Below are positions 59,545-64,000 of a stretch of 64,000 nucleotides of DNA, in pieces. The stretch lies in the NCBI RefSeq assembly GCF_001465875.1, contig NZ_LN901324.1:1612001-1676000 (forward strand), read 5' to 3'. Every line of letters begins with the position of its first letter. Positions within the stretch are counted from its first letter, which is position 1. This DNA is from Legionella saoudiensis (GTDB taxonomy: Bacteria > Pseudomonadota > Gammaproteobacteria > Legionellales > Legionellaceae). A model generated the notes under the pieces. The model was not told where the DNA came from. It worked only from the letters and a program-made list of their open reading frames with translations, and searched no databases. The position numbers and the translations under genes are program-made.

Positions 59545-60270
59545 ATGCTCTGGAAAAAAATAGTTCGACATAAGTATTTTATATTAGGTCTTATTTTTTA
59601 TTTTATTTTTATTGTGGCTGAAACATCAAAACCAAGCTTAACCTTTAGCTTATTTAGAAATAGTTTCCCACTCTTCACATTAAATGAAAATTTTTTGACC
59701 ATTATCTCGGAAACGTTTATTAATGCGGCAGTAGTTCTTATCTTCTATTGCATCATTGATGTACGCGCGAAACTTTTGACTATTAGCTCCATCACCAGTG
59801 AGTTAGATAACAATTACCATCAATTTAATAGCATCTTAATTAAACGTATTGGCGATTTTTTAAGAAATCAAAGCACGGCTGAGGCAATAAGAATATCCAG
59901 CAAGATTAAGGAAGATACCGAAGGGATTGTCTATTCAAAATACTCATTTTTTCAAACCGAAGCCTCTCCGGAAATGTTGCAACTTATCAAAGAAAAGCTT
60001 AAAGAAGAACGCATTTTCATGGCATTTGAGTCTTCTGCATTAATTAATACCATTGATAAATTGATTGGCCTCGAACATCTCTCTTTTGATAAAAAGAACA
60101 TTCTCTCAAAAATCAAAAGAGACATTAGCTCTATCGAGCCTATGGGCCATATGAATGAAAGCTCCTGCCCCTTGTTCGATCTTATATATAGTCAGACGAA
60201 AAAAACAATTGTGGACGATGCTGTGATGCAGATTATTAAAGAACTTAATAATGACATTAATAGCTTGTAA
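59545..60270 (+). CDS. Membrane protein with cytoplasmic helical domain, unknown function
   Basis: 241 residues. Two N-terminal hydrophobic helices (about 11-26 and 49-71) with a short loop between them, and a ~165-residue charged helical C-terminal domain. No family recognised. A typical unknown of the accessory block 59.5-64 kb; it may be an effector or a local membrane protein. Ends at a shared terminator with the FAD enzyme gene. Confidence 0.65.
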   Translation: MLWKKIVRHKYFILGLIFYFIFIVAETSKPSLTFSLFRNSFPLFTLNENFLTIISETFINAAVVLIFYCIIDVRAKLLTISSITSELDNNYHQFNSILIKRIGDFLRNQSTAEAIRISSKIKEDTEGIVYSKYSFFQTEASPEMLQLIKEKLKEERIFMAFESSALINTIDKLIGLEHLSFDKKNILSKIKRDISSIEPMGHMNESSCPLFDLIYSQTKKTIVDDAVMQIIKELNNDINSL

Positions 60271-60276
60271 CACTGG

Positions 60277-60310
60277 AATGTCATCCCAACAAGGATGACA
60301 TTTTCTTTCT
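60277..60310. terminator. Bidirectional terminator
   Basis: AATGTCATCC (60277-60286) and GGATGACATT (60293-60302) form a 10-bp stem followed by TTCTTTC on the plus strand. It separates the convergent genes 59545 and 60311. Confidence 0.8.
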
Positions 60311-61531
60311 TTACATTAAAGCGCAGAAACCACTGCTTTTAGCAGGATTTTCCTCTTCTTTTTTTCGAGTTCTTTTCACATCTCCCATAAACTCTTTCCC
60401 TCCACTAGTCATATATAATTTAGACGAAGGTATGACGGGCGTATAGCGAGATGAATCAACCGATGTTTCAATCATTTTTAAACCAAAATTTAACGCATAA
60501 ATTGTATGAATTTCTTGGGTAACTAAACTTTGTACTTTGCGTTGATAATAGCTAAGAGGATCTTCCATACTTGATTTGAATATAGAGCTGGAACTAATTT
60601 CAGCCTTTATATTTTGCTCTTTAAATAATGCGCTCATCGCTTTAGTAAAATAAGGAACGCAGCAAGCGTTATCATTAAAGCTACGATAAAAAGGACAGGC
60701 AAAAGCCTCTTCTCCAAGTTGGAAAATTATATCCTCACCAACCTGAGTACAAAAAGATTTGCTGGCATAAATAGACATCGTAATTGAAGAAATTTTTAAA
60801 CTATTCTCTTCGATTTGTTCTTGAGCAAGATGCTCTCTAGCTTTTAAATAAAGAGTAATCGTTTTATATAAATCTGCGGGAATTTTATCCTGATCCTTAA
60901 GCGTATAAGGTGATTTAAAGGTAGCACCCTTCATTAACTTGTAGTCATCTTCTGAAATAAAAATTCTCAGTGAAACGGGAGTAAGATCGTCCTTCAAATG
61001 GCCTACGTATTCAGAAACCACATGGTCAGTATTCGCCAATACACCAGGTAACTCAGTCAGCTGATTTAAGGTACGTACCTCTCCTACAGCTTTGTATTTG
61101 ACTTCAACTGCGTAGCGCAAAACTTCATTAATCTGATTTTTATTAAGAAAAACTTGCGGATGAATAATACCCCGTAGCCCACCACTACCCACAAAATAAT
61201 GCGTATTAGGATACTGATTTTTCAAGGTCTTAAAATCATTAACTTCCTGATACTTAATATCAATACCAATTTTTTGTGCAAACTCTCTTAAAATTATTTC
61301 TAAATCGCTAATTATTACTTTGGAGGGAATCGCATCCAGAACCTCACCAAATCCTTTGCTTCGGTTCATTCCTGAAAATGATTTTTGTTGCACATACATT
61401 GCGTGTTTGCGCACCGGATCTTCATACTTTTCAAACATTATAATGTTTATTTCAGGACATTGGAGCTTTAATTGGATTGCGCCTAAAAGACCGATAGGTC
61501 CTGCGCCAATAAAAATAATATCAGGTTCCAT
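60311..61531 (-). CDS. FAD-binding enzyme with C-terminal CaaX box, putative effector
   Basis: 406 residues. N-terminal dinucleotide fold (FIGAGPIGLLGAIQL, Glu of FEKYED), with VRKHAMYVQQKS and HYFVGSGGLRGII placed as in flavin monooxygenases; the pattern is reminiscent of the MICAL FAD domain. The last four residues are CALM, Cys403 being a textbook CaaX cysteine, preceded by a basic/acidic stretch (VKRTRKKEEENPAK). Bacteria lack CaaX prenyltransferases, and several Legionella effectors use host ones. Predicted: a Dot/Icm effector, lipidated in the host and bound to membranes. Enzymatic reaction unknown. ATG 61531 has no strong ribosome site. Confidence 0.78.
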   Translation of the reverse strand: MEPDIIFIGAGPIGLLGAIQLKLQCPEINIIMFEKYEDPVRKHAMYVQQKSFSGMNRSKGFGEVLDAIPSKVIISDLEIILREFAQKIGIDIKYQEVNDFKTLKNQYPNTHYFVGSGGLRGIIHPQVFLNKNQINEVLRYAVEVKYKAVGEVRTLNQLTELPGVLANTDHVVSEYVGHLKDDLTPVSLRIFISEDDYKLMKGATFKSPYTLKDQDKIPADLYKTITLYLKAREHLAQEQIEENSLKISSITMSIYASKSFCTQVGEDIIFQLGEEAFACPFYRSFNDNACCVPYFTKAMSALFKEQNIKAEISSSSIFKSSMEDPLSYYQRKVQSLVTQEIHTIYALNFGLKMIETSVDSSRYTPVIPSSKLYMTSGGKEFMGDVKRTRKKEEENPAKSSGFCALM

Positions 61532-61650
61532 ACACTTTGATAACTTGGTAGACAGGTAAAAATTGTAGCACGATTCCCAATTGTTCTATATATTCCTTTA
61601 GGTGTTACTCTATAATTATTAATAAAAATATCACCTTTGAATGAGCGCTT

Positions 61651-62112
61651 ATGAAATTTTCAACCCTATTAAAATTAATGCGGATATGGCCACCTTTTTG
61701 GGGAGCAGGCATCAGTGTAAAAAGTTTTACTCCTGATTACACCAACATTGTCGTTCAAATGAAAATGCGTTTTTGGAATAAAAATTATGTAGGCACTCAC
61801 TATGGCGGCTCGATGTACTCCATGACTGATCCCTTTTACATGTTAATGTTTATGCAATTACTGGGTAAAGGATATATAGTCTGGGATAAATCTGCTTCCA
61901 TCCGCTATAAAATACCCGCTAAAGGTACCATTTATGCCAAATTTTCCTTATCTTTAGAGCAGGTAGAACAAATTCGCCGAGAAGTAGAAGAGAAGAAAAA
62001 AATTCAACCAGAATTTCTCGTTGAAATTACCAATGAAGCCGGCGAAGTCGTTGCTGAGGTGACTAAGATTCTCTTTATTGCTAAAAAAGAAAAACACGTT
62101 AAGGACTCCTAA
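61651..62112 (+). CDS. Hotdog-fold thioesterase-like protein (DUF4442 type)
   Basis: 153 residues. Pattern of the DUF4442 hotdog family: MRIWPPFWGAGISV, FWNKNYVGTHYGGSMYSMTDP and the beta-rich second half ending FIAKKE. A thioesterase role is suggested by the fold, not demonstrated. It stands alone on the plus strand; not part of an obvious operon. Confidence 0.78.
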   Translation: MKFSTLLKLMRIWPPFWGAGISVKSFTPDYTNIVVQMKMRFWNKNYVGTHYGGSMYSMTDPFYMLMFMQLLGKGYIVWDKSASIRYKIPAKGTIYAKFSLSLEQVEQIRREVEEKKKIQPEFLVEITNEAGEVVAEVTKILFIAKKEKHVKDS

Positions 62113-62250
62113 AAAGTAAGCCATCCTAAACATTTAGACGGAGGATTACCTGCCGCAATCCAATGGTTTTTTCTTATTCACTTAGTCGCTCTACCTTTGA
62201 TAGTAATATGATATGATTCCAACAAAACATTAATATCGTAGGAACTTACT

Positions 62251-62946
62251 ATGCTAAAGCTAAAGCACACCTCGCTCCCAGAAGTTCAATACCTTAATCG
62301 AGAAATAAAAGATAACACAGGAACTCAAGAACAATATAATGAAATGAAAGGAAGACTTTATAGGAGTTTAGGTAAATTTTTCTGCTCTTCAACACTTCAG
62401 CACATAGGGGATTTTCCCAGTGGGCTAAGAAATTTGGAGGCGGTACAGGAAAATATGCCTTTCTTTATTGAAGCAGGTTATGCACTTGAGCAAGTTGCCC
62501 ATATTGTCGCTCATAATGGTGGCTGGCAGAATTTATTGGCAGTCAAAGACAACCACACTGTATTAATGAATTTAGGATATTCGCATGAACAAATAACGTA
62601 CATGGCCGCTTTTCAATACGGACACAAGACAATTGATTCAATTATTAAAAATCAAGAGGCCTTGCATGTATTAGGACCTGTTGAAACATACATGATGGCA
62701 GCATGCCCAAGTGGTTTTAAACAAATAGAGCGTTTTAGTACTCTTTACCATGCGCAAAAAAAATTAGGTTATAAAGATAACCAAATTATAATTGCATATC
62801 AGAATAATATTAATTTACTTCCCGAACCTTCATACTCAAATAATAGTTCTTTACTTACAGATTATGGATTCTTTTCTAAACCTGAAACAGATGATGTTAT
62901 GCCGCCCTCTATAGAAAAAGAAGCGGTAACATTGACATTAGGCTAA
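62251..62946 (+). CDS. TALE-like repeat protein, putative effector
   Basis: 231 residues. Four repeats of about 33 residues (about 46-77, 78-110, 111-143, 144-174). The second, with EQVAHIVAHNGGWQNLLAVK, is close to a TAL-effector repeat (EQVVAIASHDGGKQAL); at the specificity position it has His88-Asn89. The others are degenerate: FPSG in repeat 1, FQYG in 3, CPSG in 4. The N-terminal 45 and C-terminal ~57 residues are polar; no nuclear import or activation sequence is visible. An AGGAA site precedes the ATG. Could bind nucleic acid or be another helical solenoid. Secretion is inferred only from the genus. Confidence 0.65.
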   Translation: MLKLKHTSLPEVQYLNREIKDNTGTQEQYNEMKGRLYRSLGKFFCSSTLQHIGDFPSGLRNLEAVQENMPFFIEAGYALEQVAHIVAHNGGWQNLLAVKDNHTVLMNLGYSHEQITYMAAFQYGHKTIDSIIKNQEALHVLGPVETYMMAACPSGFKQIERFSTLYHAQKKLGYKDNQIIIAYQNNINLLPEPSYSNNSSLLTDYGFFSKPETDDVMPPSIEKEAVTLTLG

Positions 62947-62971
62947 CAATCCATTCTAAAAACATTGCTAT

Positions 62972-63001
62972 TTGGTTGTCTATATCTCTCTAGATAACCA
63001 A
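62972..63001. terminator. Hairpin behind the TALE-like gene
   Basis: TTGGTTGTCTA (62972-62982) and TAGATAACCAA (62991-63001) form an 11-bp stem with one mismatch. The rest of the 332-base gap 62947-63278 is AT-rich with no gene seen. Confidence 0.55.
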
Positions 63002-63278
63002 GTAATAATGTCCAATTAGTGCCCAACCAACCTTCTTTTCAAATTTTGTACTAGGCATTATGTTACCAGAATTTCATTAATTGCCCCATTTGATTTAAAT
63101 TTACCCACCCCGGGATTTTTTTCAACGCAATTTCTCCATTACTTGCTCTCTTTAAAGAAGAGCTCTATCAACATAGAACCCACACTTTATTTATCGAACT
63201 TACTAATTATTTCACAAATTGATCCTTTTTTAGGTTTTATCAGTTAAACTACCGCGCCCTTTAAATTGGAGAAGCAAA

Positions 63279-64000
63279 TTGAAATTAAAAGAGATGTACA
63301 ATGCGGTATTGGCAAACTATAAAGAATATCTAGAAAATCCTGAACATGTTGAGTTTTTAGAAAATAATATAAATGACGTATTTACCAAAGAAAATGAGCA
63401 ATTAGTCCTGAAAAAGCTAAACTCAAGCTCCGCTTCAGACTTACAGTTGTGTAATGAAATTTTATTTATGATGGCGCAATGTTATACAGATTATGCTTTT
63501 ATTCTAGCGAACACTCCCGAAGCAGCGTCACAAGCCACAGCTTATATAAGCAAAGCGATAAATTATCATGATAAAATTGTAAAGCATCTTGCTAAGATTC
63601 CTCCATCAGCATTAAATCGCGACGAATACACCCCTTTAATGCTACAAAGTGGTAAGGCACAATTTTATTTACATCAAGACAAATTTAATAAGGCAAAACT
63701 AAATTTAGATATTTTTCTTGCAGGGAATAACCATTTGCAGAGAGGTTCAAGAATAGCCACTGAAATTATTTCTGCTTGCAATACCTTTGAAAAGCTTTTA
63801 AAAGATCGTTACCATGATGCCAGGTATCAAGCGGAACGCGGACTAGATTCAACAGCAGCCTTGCAGCAAATAGCGCACACTAGAAAATTTGTAATGGAAT
63901 TATTAGCAAAAAATGCTGAGAAAAACCCATCCTCCTCTTCTAATATAGCTAAACCACCAGCAGAACACGTTTCAAAAACTTTAGAAAATAATGTAAGGAC
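63279..64000 (+). CDS. Helical (TPR-like) protein of unknown function, cut by window end
   Basis: The frame is open from TTG 63279 to the window end (over 240 codons, no stop), with GGAGAAG at 63268-63274; ATG 63294 is an alternative start. The protein is all-helical by composition, with a middle part like TPR units (MMAQCYTDYAFIL, SQATAYISKAINYHDKIV, LQSGKAQFYLHQDKFNKAKL). A low-complexity Ser/Pro stretch is near the end (KNPSSSSNIAKPPAEHV). No family named. Its C-terminus, where an effector signal would be, lies outside the window. Confidence 0.7.
   Translation, partial: MKLKEMYNAVLANYKEYLENPEHVEFLENNINDVFTKENEQLVLKKLNSSSASDLQLCNEILFMMAQCYTDYAFILANTPEAASQATAYISKAINYHDKIVKHLAKIPPSALNRDEYTPLMLQSGKAQFYLHQDKFNKAKLNLDIFLAGNNHLQRGSRIATEIISACNTFEKLLKDRYHDARYQAERGLDSTAALQQIAHTRKFVMELLAKNAEKNPSSSSNIAKPPAEHVSKTLENNVR

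Overview
The window comes from a Legionella chromosome or a very close relative. The evidence is the AT-rich DNA, an ordinary gammaproteobacterial housekeeping set (prfC, grpE/dnaK/dnaJ, hemE, argS, recG, eno, pntAA/AB/B), and, among these genes, proteins with host-like domains typical of Dot/Icm effectors: two eukaryotic-type protein kinases, a stand-alone SidE-type phosphodiesterase, a candidate papain-fold protease, and a FAD enzyme ending in a CaaX box. No transposase, integrase, CRISPR array or rRNA was seen. One tRNA, a 6S RNA and a TPP riboswitch are present.

Layout. 1-6.5 kb: the 3' part of an ABC-F ATPase translationally coupled to an ABC exporter, an exported protein, and a large kinase with a helical-repeat tail. 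6.5-15.5 kb: a dicarboxylate/amino-acid symporter, nagZ, small exported proteins around tRNA-Ser(GGA), a CAP-domain protein, the 6S RNA gene and the split transhydrogenase operon. 15.6-21.1 kb: the SidE-PDE-like protein, prfC, a subtilase and a repeat protein. 21.2-28.9 kb, minus strand: ahcY-metK (SAM cycle), carA without carB, then dnaJ-dnaK-grpE with sigma-32-type promoters before both grpE and dnaK. 29-36 kb: class II DAHP synthase, hemE, folB, a membrane-anchored kinase, argS and a SPOR protein. 36-48 kb, plus strand: the candidate cysteine protease, recG, a DnaA-box cluster, CDF and ZIP metal transporters, maf, palindromic repeats, eno, and a CNBD-adaptor-ATPase-permease cluster facing a TolC-family gene. 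49-58 kb: an acyltransferase, an AddB-like nuclease, a membrane protein, a glycine-zipper OmpA lipoprotein, tandem aromatic amino-acid permeases and a GNAT. 58.3-59.4 kb: TPP riboswitch, SemiSWEET, thiamine pyrophosphokinase. 59.5-64 kb: an accessory block with a membrane protein, the CaaX FAD enzyme, a hotdog-fold protein, a protein with TALE-like 33-residue repeats, and a helical protein cut by the window end.

Best candidates for something new: (i) the riboswitch operon, in which the predicted P1 helix of the aptamer contains the start codon of a SemiSWEET, a candidate thiamine transporter next to thiamine pyrophosphokinase; (ii) the CaaX FAD enzyme, which looks built for host prenylation; (iii) the TALE-like repeat protein; (iv) the stand-alone SidE-type phosphodiesterase with an apparently intact catalytic triad; (v) the Cys-His-Asp candidate protease. 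All effector assignments are inferences from domain type and genus; no secretion signal has been tested. Several start codons were moved to sites with a better ribosome binding site, as stated in each entry.
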